Part shown: positions 27,920 through 36,867 of the stretch, piece by piece
Numbering within the stretch: the first letter of the stretch is position 1
Layout of the letters: each line of letters begins with the position of its first letter
NCBI GenBank assembly: GCA_910595855.1
Contig: CAJVCJ010000026.1
Span: 1 to 50,998, forward strand
Source: Candidatus Thioglobus vulcanius
Lineage (GTDB): Bacteria > Pseudomonadota > Gammaproteobacteria > PS1 > Pseudothioglobaceae
Direction of reading: 5' to 3'
Length of the DNA stretch: 50,998 nt
Position numbers and translations under genes: made by a program
Notes under the pieces: generated by a model
The model's input: the letters and a program-made list of their open reading frames with translations, nothing else
The model's database searches: none
Told to the model about the DNA's origin: nothing

Positions 27920-28975
27920 TTATTTCAATTTCAATGGATCTGCTGGATCAATGCCTTTCATGAAGGGTTTTTTCACATCTTCATGAGTGGTTTGATAAAC
28001 ACAGCCAATCCAGTTGCTAATAATTTGTCGAGTGGCATCATGCCAAGTGTTGTCTAGTGTCTTACTGATCAAGCCTTCTGGAAAATCTGCAATTGTAAAG
28101 TCACCTGCTATTAGTTTGGCTTTATATTCATTAAGAATAGCCTTGTTTTGCTCATTAAGATAATGCTCAGGAAAGATAGGATAATCTTCACGTGATTTTG
28201 ATAAATAACTAATAATTTCACGTTTATATTCTTTTAGCAGACTAATGGTGTCATATTCTGGATGTCCTTGAAAGAAAATAATACGCAACAAATCTTCACT
28301 CACACATAGATGTGCACCAACATTACTATCGACCAGAGTGTGAATGCCGGCTGTTTCAAACTGAGTTTTGGTGATTTCATTAAAGCGCGAGTGTGGCACA
28401 TTGAAGCCTGTATTGACACCACTCATGAGTGGATGGCTGCGATCCTTAATTTGATGTTTGAATACCCCCCAACATTTATGCTTCATGGCCTGGCGCTTTT
28501 GAGCGTATTTGAATTCCATTACGGCGTGAGTTGCTAAACAAGAACATAGGGTGGAAGTTACATGATCATACGACCAGTCAATAACAGACTTTAATTCTTC
28601 GTAAAACGGAGCTTTTTGTAGGTTGGCCTGCTCAACATGTGCACCTGTAACAATCAACGCATCAAGCCCCTGTGCTTTAATCTCTTCAAAGCTTAAATAG
28701 TGATCTTTAATGTGTTTTGCAGCCTTGTCACCACGCTCAATCGAAGGCAATGTAAAAGGATGTAGATAAAATTGTGCAATTTGATTAGAGTGGCCAATTA
28801 AACGGAAAAATTGACGTTCAGTCGCCTCAAGCGCTGCATCGGGCATCATATTGAGCAGGCCGATATGCAACTCTCGGATGACTTGCTGATTGGCACGATC
28901 TTTACTTAAAACAATCTCACCTTCTGATTTAAGTCGCTCAAACGAAGGTAGATTTGAATGGGCAATAAGCGGCAT
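27920..28975 (-). CDS. metA: Homoserine O-acyltransferase, MetA family
   Basis: MetA acylates homoserine with acetyl-CoA or succinyl-CoA at the start of methionine synthesis. The 351-residue protein has the glutamine-amidotransferase-like fold, with LLNMMPDAALEATERQFF, a nucleophile cysteine most likely C146 in TLCSCLATHA, and the FFQGHPEYD segment with the His-Glu pair. At the acyl-CoA specificity position it reads TGAHVE, with glutamate (E115) where E. coli has glycine; glutamate is associated with acetyl-CoA use. The ATG overlaps the stop of the upstream NTPase gene by one base (TAATG). Confidence 0.88.
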   Translation of the reverse strand: MPLIAHSNLPSFERLKSEGEIVLSKDRANQQVIRELHIGLLNMMPDAALEATERQFFRLIGHSNQIAQFYLHPFTLPSIERGDKAAKHIKDHYLSFEEIKAQGLDALIVTGAHVEQANLQKAPFYEELKSVIDWSYDHVTSTLCSCLATHAVMEFKYAQKRQAMKHKCWGVFKHQIKDRSHPLMSGVNTGFNVPHSRFNEITKTQFETAGIHTLVDSNVGAHLCVSEDLLRIIFFQGHPEYDTISLLKEYKREIISYLSKSREDYPIFPEHYLNEQNKAILNEYKAKLIAGDFTIADFPEGLISKTLDNTWHDATRQIISNWIGCVYQTTHEDVKKPFMKGIDPADPLKLK

Positions 28976-29832
28976 TACGTCATTGCTCCTTCAATCAGCC
29001 TAAACACTTCAGCGGCATTTTTACATTGGTATAAGTCTTCACTATCAATGGTGTAGCCATGTTTCTGCGCAATAGCCTCATATTTAGGCTTTCTGTGTTC
29101 CAGTAGGCGTGGAAAGATCCAGCGTGCAAATTCATCGGGATCTATTTGCGCTACGTAAGTGAACTTGTTTTCTGCCAAGTATTGTTCGAGCTGTTGTTGT
29201 AGAAATTCTGCTTGATAATAAAGAGGCTTTGGATGCGCTTGAGCGCGCTTGATAAGCGTCTCTTCATTGACTTTACTAGCGCGAATATACAAAATAATAG
29301 TGTGTTCAGATAAAAGTTGATAAACTTTATTGTCATCTAGCTCGCACAAGGAGCCACCCGCATCATTGATAAAATTATTAATACCTTGGCTTCTGGCTTT
29401 GTCGATAAATTTTGGAACATCAAGCATGGTTTGGAATTCTGCTTGTCTGAATAATGCTTGACGACGAATAAACTCATCAATAGGCAAGCCGCCCAGCTCT
29501 GGATTACCCACTTTTCCTAAAAAAGCTGATACCGAAGATAGGTTGTCAAAGGTGATGTTGTTTTGGATGATGATTGATTCGTTGTCTAATAAGCTTCTAA
29601 GGCAGTTATCTTGTCTGGCGTGTGCCTTGATATTTTTTAAAATATCTTGATTGAGGTAGCGTGCACCTATGCGATAGTCACCTGAATAATGAAAATATTG
29701 ATCTTCTTTAGATAGGAGTTTTGCTAGGTGGGTTTTGCCCACGCCAGACATACCCAAAAGCGTTAAACGTTTTTGTTTGGCATTTTTAAATTCGTCAGCA
29801 GAGAGTCTCATGTGCTTTGATTTTAACGTCAA
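28975..29832 (-). CDS. Uncharacterised P-loop NTPase linked to metA
   Basis: The 285-residue protein has a clear Walker A, GMSGVGKTHLAKLL, at about residues 27-40, followed by a region reminiscent of kinases (YFHYSGDYRIGARYL) and a later INDAGGSLCELDD segment that could supply a second acidic site. The remainder is helical and rich in charged residues. I do not know a characterised homolog. Its stop codon overlaps the metA ATG, and alaC lies 8 bp upstream, so it is embedded in an amino-acid metabolism operon. A small-molecule kinase or a regulatory NTPase are both possible. A second in-frame ATG seven codons in is an alternative start. Confidence 0.75.
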   Translation of the reverse strand: MTLKSKHMRLSADEFKNAKQKRLTLLGMSGVGKTHLAKLLSKEDQYFHYSGDYRIGARYLNQDILKNIKAHARQDNCLRSLLDNESIIIQNNITFDNLSSVSAFLGKVGNPELGGLPIDEFIRRQALFRQAEFQTMLDVPKFIDKARSQGINNFINDAGGSLCELDDNKVYQLLSEHTIILYIRASKVNEETLIKRAQAHPKPLYYQAEFLQQQLEQYLAENKFTYVAQIDPDEFARWIFPRLLEHRKPKYEAIAQKHGYTIDSEDLYQCKNAAEVFRLIEGAMT

Positions 29833-29840
29833 ATTTTGCG

Positions 29841-31028
29841 TTATAGTAAGCCATCTGCTTTAAACATGTCGCGAATACCACGAAGTGCCTGACGCGTACG
29901 ATGCTCATTTTCAATTAGGCCGAAGCGTACATACTGATCGCCATAATCACCAAAGCCAACACCCGGTGAAACACCGACTTTTGCAACTTTAAGTAATTTT
30001 TTGGTAAATTCAAGTGAGCCCATAGATTGATAAAATTCTGGAATTTTAGCCCAAACAAACATAGTAGCCTTTGGTGGTGTCACTGTCCAGCCAATACTAT
30101 TTAAGCCACCACATAAAACATCACGACGATCTTGATACATATCAGATATTTCTTTAACACAAGTTTGATCACCTTCTAGCGCTTCAATGGCGGCAACTTG
30201 AATTGGGGTGAACATGCCGTAATCTAGGTAAGATTTTATTTTGGCAAGTGCGCCTACTAGGGTTGGATTGCCGACCATAAAGCCAACACGCCAGCCAGGC
30301 ATATTGTAACTTTTTGATAATGAGAAAAACTCAACCGCAATATCTTTGGCACCTTTGACTTGCATAATGCTCGGCGCTACGTAACCATCAAATGCAATAT
30401 CAGCATAGGCCAAGTCTTGGACTACCCATATTTCGTGCTCTTTAGCGATCTTGATTACTTTTTCAAAAAAATCTAACTCAACACATTCGGTGGTTGGGTT
30501 GGATGGGTAATTAAGTACCAGCATTTTAGGTTTTGGCCAAGTATTTTTAATTGAGCGCTCTAGTTCAGTTAAAAAATCATCTTCTGGGCCACAAGGTACG
30601 TGTTGAATATCTGCACCAGCAATAATAAAGCCATATGGGTGAATTGGGTAGGCCGGGTTGGGTACCAATACAGTATCACCTGCACCAACCACTGCTTGAG
30701 CTAGGTTGGCCAAGCCTTCTTTAGAGCCAATAGTAACAATCGCTTCTGTTTCAGGGTCTATATCAACATCAAATCGTTTTTTGTACCAATTAGAGATGGC
30801 TTTTCGTAAGCGGGGAATGCCTCGAGAGGTAGAATAACGATGCGTGTCTTTGCGACGAGCTGCCTCTACTAGTTTCTCAACAATGTGATCAGGTGTTGGC
30901 TGATCAGGATTGCCCATGCCAAAGTCAATAATATCTTCCCCGCGAGAACGCGCTTTTGATTTTAGCTCATTGGTAACAGCAAAAACATAAGCAGGAAGTC
31001 GTTTAATTCTAGGGAAGTCGTCGTTCAT
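29841..31028 (-). CDS. alaC: PLP-dependent aminotransferase, AlaC-like
   Basis: AlaC-type class I aminotransferases make alanine from pyruvate and glutamate, and related enzymes act on aspartate or branched-chain substrates. The 395-residue protein has [13 protein letters not shown], the pyridine-ring region [11 protein letters not shown], the aspartate in [15 protein letters not shown], the PLP lysine in [16 protein letters not shown] and the carboxylate-binding arginine in YVRFGLIEN. These sequences match the AlaC/YfdZ subgroup. It lies 7 bp after the FKBP gene and 8 bp before the NTPase gene. In many Proteobacteria it stands beside homoserine dehydrogenase, which is not present here. Confidence 0.85.
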   Translation of the reverse strand: MNDDFPRIKRLPAYVFAVTNELKSKARSRGEDIIDFGMGNPDQPTPDHIVEKLVEAARRKDTHRYSTSRGIPRLRKAISNWYKKRFDVDIDPETEAIVTIGSKEGLANLAQAVVGAGDTVLVPNPAYPIHPYGFIIAGADIQHVPCGPEDDFLTELERSIKNTWPKPKMLVLNYPSNPTTECVELDFFEKVIKIAKEHEIWVVQDLAYADIAFDGYVAPSIMQVKGAKDIAVEFFSLSKSYNMPGWRVGFMVGNPTLVGALAKIKSYLDYGMFTPIQVAAIEALEGDQTCVKEISDMYQDRRDVLCGGLNSIGWTVTPPKATMFVWAKIPEFYQSMGSLEFTKKLLKVAKVGVSPGVGFGDYGDQYVRFGLIENEHRTRQALRGIRDMFKADGLL

Positions 31029-31035
31029 AATTTGT

Positions 31036-31362
31036 TTAGTTAATTGCTAAAAGCTCAACATCAAATACCAAAGTTGCATTCGGTGGAATAACATTGCCTG
31101 CACCCATTTCACCGTAAGCCAATTTTGAGGGTATGGTTAATTTTCGCTTACCACCTACTTGCATGCCATCAACACCTTGATCCCAGCCAGGGATCACTTG
31201 TCCAACGCCTAACTTAAAATCAAACGCTTGATTTCTGTCCACGCTAGAGTCAAATTTTTTGCCATTAGTAAGCCAGCCAGTATAGTGCATGGAAACTCGA
31301 TCGCCAGCTTTACAAGCCTCGCCTTCGCCCAATGCTAATTCCTCAATAATTAAGTCCGCCAT
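31036..31362 (-). CDS. FKBP-type peptidyl-prolyl isomerase
   Basis: The 108-residue product is a single FKBP domain with the classical active-site segments [46 protein letters not shown] and a final LVFDVELL strand. It has no signal peptide and should act in the cytoplasm, helping proline-limited folding. The gene sits 9 bp after the DUF2797 gene and 7 bp before alaC, all on one strand. Its client proteins cannot be inferred. Confidence 0.95.
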   Translation of the reverse strand: MADLIIEELALGEGEACKAGDRVSMHYTGWLTNGKKFDSSVDRNQAFDFKLGVGQVIPGWDQGVDGMQVGGKRKLTIPSKLAYGEMGAGNVIPPNATLVFDVELLAIN

Positions 31363-31371
31363 AATGTTCTC

Positions 31372-32172
31372 CTAATAGGTTAATGTAATATTGTAAGCGC
31401 TAAATTTTCTAATATTAAGCACGCCACAGTCAAGTATTAAATACTGAGCCTTAATGCCTTTTAATACGCCAGAAATAATCGGCGTTTTATCAAAATTTAG
31501 CGAGATAATTTTGCTAGGATATTCTACCACAGGGTAGTTTATTTCCAAAGCTTGATTGTCTAGTATTTGAGCATTTGTAGTGCTGATAGTATCTTGTATG
31601 CGCTCAAGAAGATCTTCTTTAATTGGCAATAGATCAATCGAATCCACCTCATTTTTCAGCATCTTTCGCCAATTGGTCTTATCATTCACATATTGCTTAA
31701 GTGCCATTTCCACTTCACCAGACTTTAGCCTTGTATCCACTTCAAGAATGGGTATGGCGCTAACGGCACCTTGGTCGATCCATCTATGAGGTATATTCTT
31801 CTTGCGTGTAATACCAACCTTTACACCCGATGAATTAGCTAGGTAAATTACATGCGGTGTAAAACAATTATCCAGCCCCCATTGTGGCTCACGACAAGTG
31901 CCCAAATGATGATGGCAGGTTTCTGGCTTCATGATGCATAAATCACAGCTTGCTAACTTTTGTGAGCATGGATAGCAGTGACCCTGAGAATAGCTCTTGT
32001 TGGTTTTTTTGCCACAATGTTGGCAATGGATAGCTTGGTTGAAGCTTAGGCTAATCGACTCACCTATTAGGTCGTTCATATTGAGCAGTTTGTCACCAAT
32101 TGGCAGTTGATATTGTGCAATCCCTCTATTAATATGGGTGTGCATTTTGCTAATTGGGCCGCTGAGTTGCAT
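31372..32172 (-). CDS. DUF2797-family cysteine-rich protein
   Basis: This protein of unknown function belongs to the DUF2797 group. From the chosen ATG it has 266 residues. A zinc-ribbon-like block between about residues 49 and 93 contains CQHCG, CYPC, CDLC and an HHH run, and is followed by a region with YLANSSGVKVGITRKKNIP resembling GIY-YIG-like strands. An upstream in-frame ATG at 32232 would overlap purC by 53 bases, so the ATG at 32172, seven bases after the purC stop, is preferred. The metal-binding block and its fixed place between purC and the FKBP gene give no clear function. Confidence 0.8.
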   Translation of the reverse strand: MQLSGPISKMHTHINRGIAQYQLPIGDKLLNMNDLIGESISLSFNQAIHCQHCGKKTNKSYSQGHCYPCSQKLASCDLCIMKPETCHHHLGTCREPQWGLDNCFTPHVIYLANSSGVKVGITRKKNIPHRWIDQGAVSAIPILEVDTRLKSGEVEMALKQYVNDKTNWRKMLKNEVDSIDLLPIKEDLLERIQDTISTTNAQILDNQALEINYPVVEYPSKIISLNFDKTPIISGVLKGIKAQYLILDCGVLNIRKFSAYNITLTY

Positions 32173-32179
32173 CGAAATA

Positions 32180-33055
32180 TTAGTTCGTAAGTAGCTGCTG
32201 AACTTGCTGATATTTTTCAGCTGTTTTGTCAATAATGTGTTTGGGCAATGTTGGCGCAGGAGGGGTTTTGTTCCAGTCCAAGGTTTCTAGGTAATCACGC
32301 ACAATTTGCTTATCAAAACTTTGAGGACTGGTTCCAATTTGATAATCTTTGGCCGACCAAAAACGCGAAGAATCTGGCGTTAACACTTCATCCATTAATG
32401 TGAGCGTATTGTTTTCGTCTAAGCCAAATTCAAATTTAGTATCAGCAATAATAATGCCACGCTCTAGTGCAAATTCAGCGGCAAATTGGTATAGCGCTAA
32501 ACTTGCATTTTTAACTTGGTGAGCCAAGTCTTCGCCTAGAATTTCTACCGTAGTGGAGAAATTAATGTTTTCATCGTGCTCACCAACAGCTGCTTTGCTA
32601 GAAGGAGTGTAAAGCACTTCAGGAAGTTTTTCTGCTAATTGTAAGTTTTCAGGAAGTTTGGTGCCACAAATACTGCCAGTTTTTTGATAATCCTTCCAGC
32701 CCGAACCAATAATATATCCTCGTACAATTGCTTCTACCGCCAAAGGCTTGAGCTTTTTAACAATAATCGCTCGACCTTCAACCTGTTGAGTATCGGCCGT
32801 AGATAGTACGGTGTTTAGTGACTCATGAGTCAGGTGGTTAGGAATAATATCTTGTGTTTTATCAAACCAAAAATTAGCTACTTCGGTTAGAACCATGCCT
32901 TTTTTGGCAATACCGTCATCAAACACAACATCAAAAGCGCTAAGTCGATCTGTGGTGACAATTAGCATGCGCTTTTCATCAATATCGTAGATGTCCCTAA
33001 CCTTGCCTTTTTGAATAAGAGGTAAATTTAGGTCTGTTTCAAATAGAGTGTCCAC
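32180..33055 (-). CDS. purC: SAICAR synthetase
   Basis: PurC joins aspartate to CAIR in purine synthesis using ATP. The 291-residue protein is the longer form, similar in length to the fungal enzyme. The N-terminus has KGKVRDIYD, then LIVTTDRLSAFDVV, the KPLAVEAIVRGYIIGSGW segment, and the conserved IIADTKFEFG and LMDEVLTPDSSRFW motifs. The start codon is GTG at 33055, preceded by AAGGA. It heads the long leftward run that continues to ribF. Confidence 0.95.
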   Translation of the reverse strand: MDTLFETDLNLPLIQKGKVRDIYDIDEKRMLIVTTDRLSAFDVVFDDGIAKKGMVLTEVANFWFDKTQDIIPNHLTHESLNTVLSTADTQQVEGRAIIVKKLKPLAVEAIVRGYIIGSGWKDYQKTGSICGTKLPENLQLAEKLPEVLYTPSSKAAVGEHDENINFSTTVEILGEDLAHQVKNASLALYQFAAEFALERGIIIADTKFEFGLDENNTLTLMDEVLTPDSSRFWSAKDYQIGTSPQSFDKQIVRDYLETLDWNKTPPAPTLPKHIIDKTAEKYQQVQQLLTN

Positions 33056-33174
33056 GGGCTGTCCTTATTAATAATGGTGATAAGTGTAAAGATCTCTTAT
33101 GGTGTATTTTAATCGATTATCAGAAATTATCAGCCTTTTTAAAACTGTGCTTTAATTTATACCAATGCTGCCCA

Positions 33175-33183
33175 TGGTAAAAT
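33175..33183 (+). promoter_or_regulatory. Extended -10 promoter candidate for the secreted protein gene
   Basis: TGGTAAAAT is an extended -10 element. Transcription would begin near 33190, only about nine bases before the ATG at 33199, so the mRNA would be almost leaderless. Confidence 0.4.
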
Positions 33184-33198
33184 AGACGAAAAACCGCC

Positions 33199-33807
33199 AT
33201 GCTAAAAAAACTACTGATCCTCGCCATTTTTCTAAGCCCTGCTGTTAAGGCGTCACCACTCTCTGATGGTGCCATGCGGTTGATTAAAATTGGCAATGAA
33301 ATTAGCTCTCGAGATGTTGTATTAAGAGGCCAGTCTTTATTGCTAAAAGGTGCGTTTGACCTCAATGACTTTGATGCCATGTATGAAGCCTCAAAACAAG
33401 TTAGACAGGGTAGTGAGCTAATGGGCTATCAGCCACAAGAGCGAGAAGCTAACGAAATTTTAATCAAATTAGTGCGTAGAAGCTTTGATCCAGCGCTGTA
33501 TGAATACGCACTGTATTTACTAGATGGTAGTCATGGTTTTGTTAAAAATGAGTTTTTAGCGCTAAATTTATTTGAAGAATCTTTTATCATTCATGGTAAC
33601 GCTAAGTCTGCCATGATGGCGGCTATTATTCGCAACGAATCGTTAGTTTTGGGCACAAAAAAACCTCATCGAATTGATGAACTGATTACATTTTCGATTT
33701 TAAACAAAGTGCCTGGTGCTCAAGCTTATCAGGCTCAATATATCGATAAAGATTATTTACATGACTTGGAGCCAGAGAATTGGAGTCAGTGGATTAGCGA
33801 GCAATAG
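33199..33807 (+). CDS. Secreted protein, possible Sel1-like repeat
   Basis: The 202-residue product starts with a probable signal peptide (MLKKLLILAIFLSPAVKASP, cleavage likely near residue 19). The mature part is mostly helical. A stretch reading YEYALYLLDGSHGFVKNEF and the following ALNLFEESFIIHGNAKSAMM resemble Sel1 or TPR-type helical repeats, but only one to two units are visible. I do not recognise a specific family. It lies between purC (divergent) and the M23 peptidase gene (convergent; their coding ends abut). A periplasmic role is inferred only from the signal peptide. Confidence 0.7.
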   Translation: MLKKLLILAIFLSPAVKASPLSDGAMRLIKIGNEISSRDVVLRGQSLLLKGAFDLNDFDAMYEASKQVRQGSELMGYQPQEREANEILIKLVRRSFDPALYEYALYLLDGSHGFVKNEFLALNLFEESFIIHGNAKSAMMAAIIRNESLVLGTKKPHRIDELITFSILNKVPGAQAYQAQYIDKDYLHDLEPENWSQWISEQ

Positions 33808-34926
33808 CTATAAACTGGCTAAAACTTTATTCACTTGCGAGCGAAATTTCCATAATTCAGCGCGACTAATTTTTTTCTGTATAGGTAGCTTATGGCTAAG
33901 TGGATTTTTACGTGTACCCTTGTAGCGCAATTCATAATGTAAATGAGCACCTGTAGATCGACCTGTTGACCCAACATAACCAATCACTTGACCCTTTTTA
34001 ACTTCCTTTCCTTTGCGAAGGCTGGGTGAATATTTAGATAAATGGGCATAAACAGTGGTGTAATGAGCACCATGCTTAATAATAATAGCCTTTCCAAGTG
34101 CGCCTTTCCAGCCTTTAAGGGTAACCATACCATCAGCAGTTGAGTGCACTGGTGTACCATGAGCAGCGGCATAATCTACTGCTCTGTGTGGTCGGTATGT
34201 TTTTAAAATAGGATGGTAGCGCTTGAGCTGAAATTTAGAGCTAATGCGTTTATATTTAAGTGGCGCCCTTAAGAAGGAGGAGTTGAGTGTGTAGCCGTAG
34301 CGATCATAATATAAAGATTGATTATGACTGCCTGCATAAGAAAAAGCTTCAATGCGCTTGTTGCCACCCTTGTAGACAATGCCAACAGGCTGTTTAGAGC
34401 CATCACTAATGATAAAAAATTGATCACCCTTATGCAAATCTGAATTGAAGTCTAAGCGCCATGACAAGGCTTCAACCACTGTATTAATCGTGTTTAGGCT
34501 CAGTCCAGCTCTTTGGGCGTCATATCCAAAAGAATTGTCAATGACAACAGTAGTGGTTGAGAGTGGCCTGGACTCGGTTTGATTTATATTGGATTTATTG
34601 GTAAATCGAGTGCCTAATAAAACAACCTCAAGACTCTTCTTGTTGTGAGGTTTGTGGCTAAGTGATTTAAAGTGGCGATTCGTATGCAAACGAATGGTAA
34701 TTTTTTCACCAATATTGAGCTGGTTAAGCTGCTGGTTTTGTTTGCTAGCAGACAGTAGATTGGCTAAAAGTCGCTTGGATAGTCCTAACTTAGAAAAATA
34801 TTTGCTCAGTGAATCGCCTGACTTAACAGTAAAGTGATATTCGTTATCTTTGCTGTGTGCAAAAGCCGTACCAATGCTAGTGTTTAGTAAAATAAGTAGT
34901 AAGACAAAAGAAGAGAATTTAGACAT
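33808..34926 (-). CDS. M23-family peptidoglycan endopeptidase (MepM-like)
   Basis: M23 peptidases cut peptide cross-links of the cell wall. The 372-residue protein has an N-terminal signal or anchor helix, a LysM/OapA-like domain (TVKSGDSLSKYFSKLGLSKR), a linker, and the C-terminal zinc peptidase domain with metal ligands in HRAVDYAAAHGTPV and HLHYELRYKG. Both histidine/aspartate motifs are intact, so it should be active rather than a regulatory homolog. Its start overlaps the dxr end by 8 bases. The intramembrane protease RseP that usually follows dxr is absent here, and this peptidase takes that position. Confidence 0.9.
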   Translation of the reverse strand: MSKFSSFVLLLILLNTSIGTAFAHSKDNEYHFTVKSGDSLSKYFSKLGLSKRLLANLLSASKQNQQLNQLNIGEKITIRLHTNRHFKSLSHKPHNKKSLEVVLLGTRFTNKSNINQTESRPLSTTTVVIDNSFGYDAQRAGLSLNTINTVVEALSWRLDFNSDLHKGDQFFIISDGSKQPVGIVYKGGNKRIEAFSYAGSHNQSLYYDRYGYTLNSSFLRAPLKYKRISSKFQLKRYHPILKTYRPHRAVDYAAAHGTPVHSTADGMVTLKGWKGALGKAIIIKHGAHYTTVYAHLSKYSPSLRKGKEVKKGQVIGYVGSTGRSTGAHLHYELRYKGTRKNPLSHKLPIQKKISRAELWKFRSQVNKVLASL

Positions 34927-36070
34927 AAGATTGAATGATCTCGTTGGCAGTTAGTCGTGCAATTTTGTCATTATCAATAACTTCAGCAAGAGAAGATGGA
35001 TAAAAATGACTAGACATAGCTAATGTTTTTTCGATAATTTTGGCAATATCCAAAAATTTAATTTTATTATCGAGGAAACTTGCAACAGCAATTTCATTAG
35101 CAGCATTGATAGTACCCATGGCACTGCCACCCTGCTTAAGCCCTTCAAACGCTAGACGCAAGCAAGAAAACTTATCAAAATCTGGCGGGTAAAATTCTAA
35201 CGGTGAGTTTTGAGTTAGGTCTAACGCAGGGACGCCTGAACTGATACGATCAGGATAGCTCATAGCATAAGAGATAACCGTACGCATGTCTGGATTTCCT
35301 AGCTGAGAAAGTGTTGAGCCATCATTAAAATAGACCGAAGAGTGAACAATACTTTGAGGATGCATGACCACATCAATGCGATCAGCTGGCAAATTAAATA
35401 AATAGTGTGCCTCTATCACTTCTAGGCCCTTGTTCATCATTGTAGCTGAATCTACTGATATCTTACGCCCCATTGACCAATTTGGATGAGCACAGGCTTG
35501 ATCTGGCGTGATATTGGTTAGCTCGCTAAGCGGCGTATGTAAAAATGGCCCGCCACTGGCAGTAAGCTGTATTTTGCTTAAGCCTGACAATCCGCCTTGT
35601 AAGCATTGAAAAATAGCACTATGCTCAGAATCAACAGGAATAAGCTCAGCGTTGTTATCCTTTACTGCCTGCATAAAAAGATCACCAGCTAATACCAGCG
35701 ATTCTTTATTGGCAAGCATAATGCGTTTACCTGCTTTTGCAGCAGCAAGGCTAGATGCCATGCCAGCAGCGCCAACAATAGCGGCCATAACTTGATCGGT
35801 ATCAGCATGTGAGGCGATTGTCTCAAGCGCTTCGGCACCAGATAATACCGTTGTGTCACTTTGAATTTCACGTGAAAGCTGCTCTGCTGAAGTTTCATCA
35901 GTCATGACTGCAAAGTCTGGTTGATATTTTTCACAAATAACCAGCATCTGCTGCCAGTTGGTATGTGCGCTTATTGCAAATACATTGAACTTTTCAGGGT
36001 GTAGATCAACCACAGACAAAGTGCTTTGCCCGATAGATCCGGTCGCCCCTAATAAGGTTAAATTGATCAT
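34919..36070 (-). CDS. dxr: 1-deoxy-D-xylulose 5-phosphate reductoisomerase
   Basis: Dxr converts DXP to MEP, the committed step of the non-mevalonate isoprenoid pathway. The 383-residue protein has the NADPH-binding LGATGSIGQSTL at the N-terminus, LANKESLVLAG, the metal-binding PVDSEHSAIFQ, the ASGGPF loop and the MNKGLEVIEAH helix. It overlaps cdsA by 4 bases and the downstream peptidase by 8, so it is translated from a single uppS-cdsA-dxr transcript. The product feeds undecaprenyl phosphate made by UppS in the same operon. Confidence 0.96.
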   Translation of the reverse strand: MINLTLLGATGSIGQSTLSVVDLHPEKFNVFAISAHTNWQQMLVICEKYQPDFAVMTDETSAEQLSREIQSDTTVLSGAEALETIASHADTDQVMAAIVGAAGMASSLAAAKAGKRIMLANKESLVLAGDLFMQAVKDNNAELIPVDSEHSAIFQCLQGGLSGLSKIQLTASGGPFLHTPLSELTNITPDQACAHPNWSMGRKISVDSATMMNKGLEVIEAHYLFNLPADRIDVVMHPQSIVHSSVYFNDGSTLSQLGNPDMRTVISYAMSYPDRISSGVPALDLTQNSPLEFYPPDFDKFSCLRLAFEGLKQGGSAMGTINAANEIAVASFLDNKIKFLDIAKIIEKTLAMSSHFYPSSLAEVIDNDKIARLTANEIIQSYV

Positions 36071-36867
36071 AGTAGACTAAGGCCAAGTAAGAAAAATGGC
36101 GCTGCAGCGGTCAATGAGTCGATACGATCAAGAATTCCACCATGGCCTGGTAAAATATTACCGCTATCTTTGATGCCAGAGGTGCGCTTAAATAAGCTTT
36201 CGTATAGATCGCCGAGAACAGAAACACTGGAAATGACAACGGCAAGCATTATATATCCAGCGTAATCACTGGCGGCAATTTCTTGGATTTGTAAAAATAT
36301 AACCATAATAACAACGGCGAATAAAATACCACCAATAGCGCCTTCAATAGATTTTCCAGGACTTACTTTTGGTGCAAGTTTATGCTTACCAATCGCTCTA
36401 CCAACAAAATATGCGCCAGTATCAGCACCCCAAATTAACAACATTAATAATAGAAAATAAACAGAGCCATAATTTGCATGCAAACTAGTTAGCGCTACCC
36501 ACATTGGTACTAGTAGCATAACGCCACCCATTACTCTAATGATGCCAGAGCCATACCAAGAGGCCACATTTTTAGGATAACTAACAACCCAGAATAAATT
36601 TAACCCCCACCAAGCTGCAGACACAACCAAAACGGTTTGTAGGTTTTCCGAATGAGCTGAGGCAACAAAGGCACAGCCAACAATGCCTAGTACCACAAGT
36701 GCCCGATAAAGTGGTTGATCAATCTTAATCAGGCGTGTAAATTCCCAAGCACCTAGCGCAACGAATGACAGCAATAAATAAGCAAAATAATCAGTTGGCA
36801 TGGTGAAAATTGCCCAAATAAATAATGGGGCCAAAATTAGAGCGGTTAAGATTCGTGCTAATAACAT
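36067..36867 (-). CDS. cdsA: Phosphatidate cytidylyltransferase
   Basis: CdsA makes CDP-diacylglycerol, the precursor of bacterial phospholipids, in the inner membrane. The 266-residue protein has about seven hydrophobic segments and ends with the CDS signature, here SLFKRTSGIKDSGNILPGHG followed by GILDRIDS. It shares one base with uppS and overlaps dxr by 4 bases. The gene order uppS-cdsA-dxr is widely conserved in Proteobacteria. Confidence 0.95.
   Translation of the reverse strand: MLLARILTALILAPLFIWAIFTMPTDYFAYLLLSFVALGAWEFTRLIKIDQPLYRALVVLGIVGCAFVASAHSENLQTVLVVSAAWWGLNLFWVVSYPKNVASWYGSGIIRVMGGVMLLVPMWVALTSLHANYGSVYFLLLMLLIWGADTGAYFVGRAIGKHKLAPKVSPGKSIEGAIGGILFAVVIMVIFLQIQEIAASDYAGYIMLAVVISSVSVLGDLYESLFKRTSGIKDSGNILPGHGGILDRIDSLTAAAPFFLLGLSLL

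Noticed and set aside
35866..35877. TTTCACGTGAAA, a 12-bp palindrome equal to the parS core
   Set aside because: It lies in dxr coding sequence, far from the origin, and the flanking bases do not match (12 of 16 overall), so chance and codon use explain it adequately.
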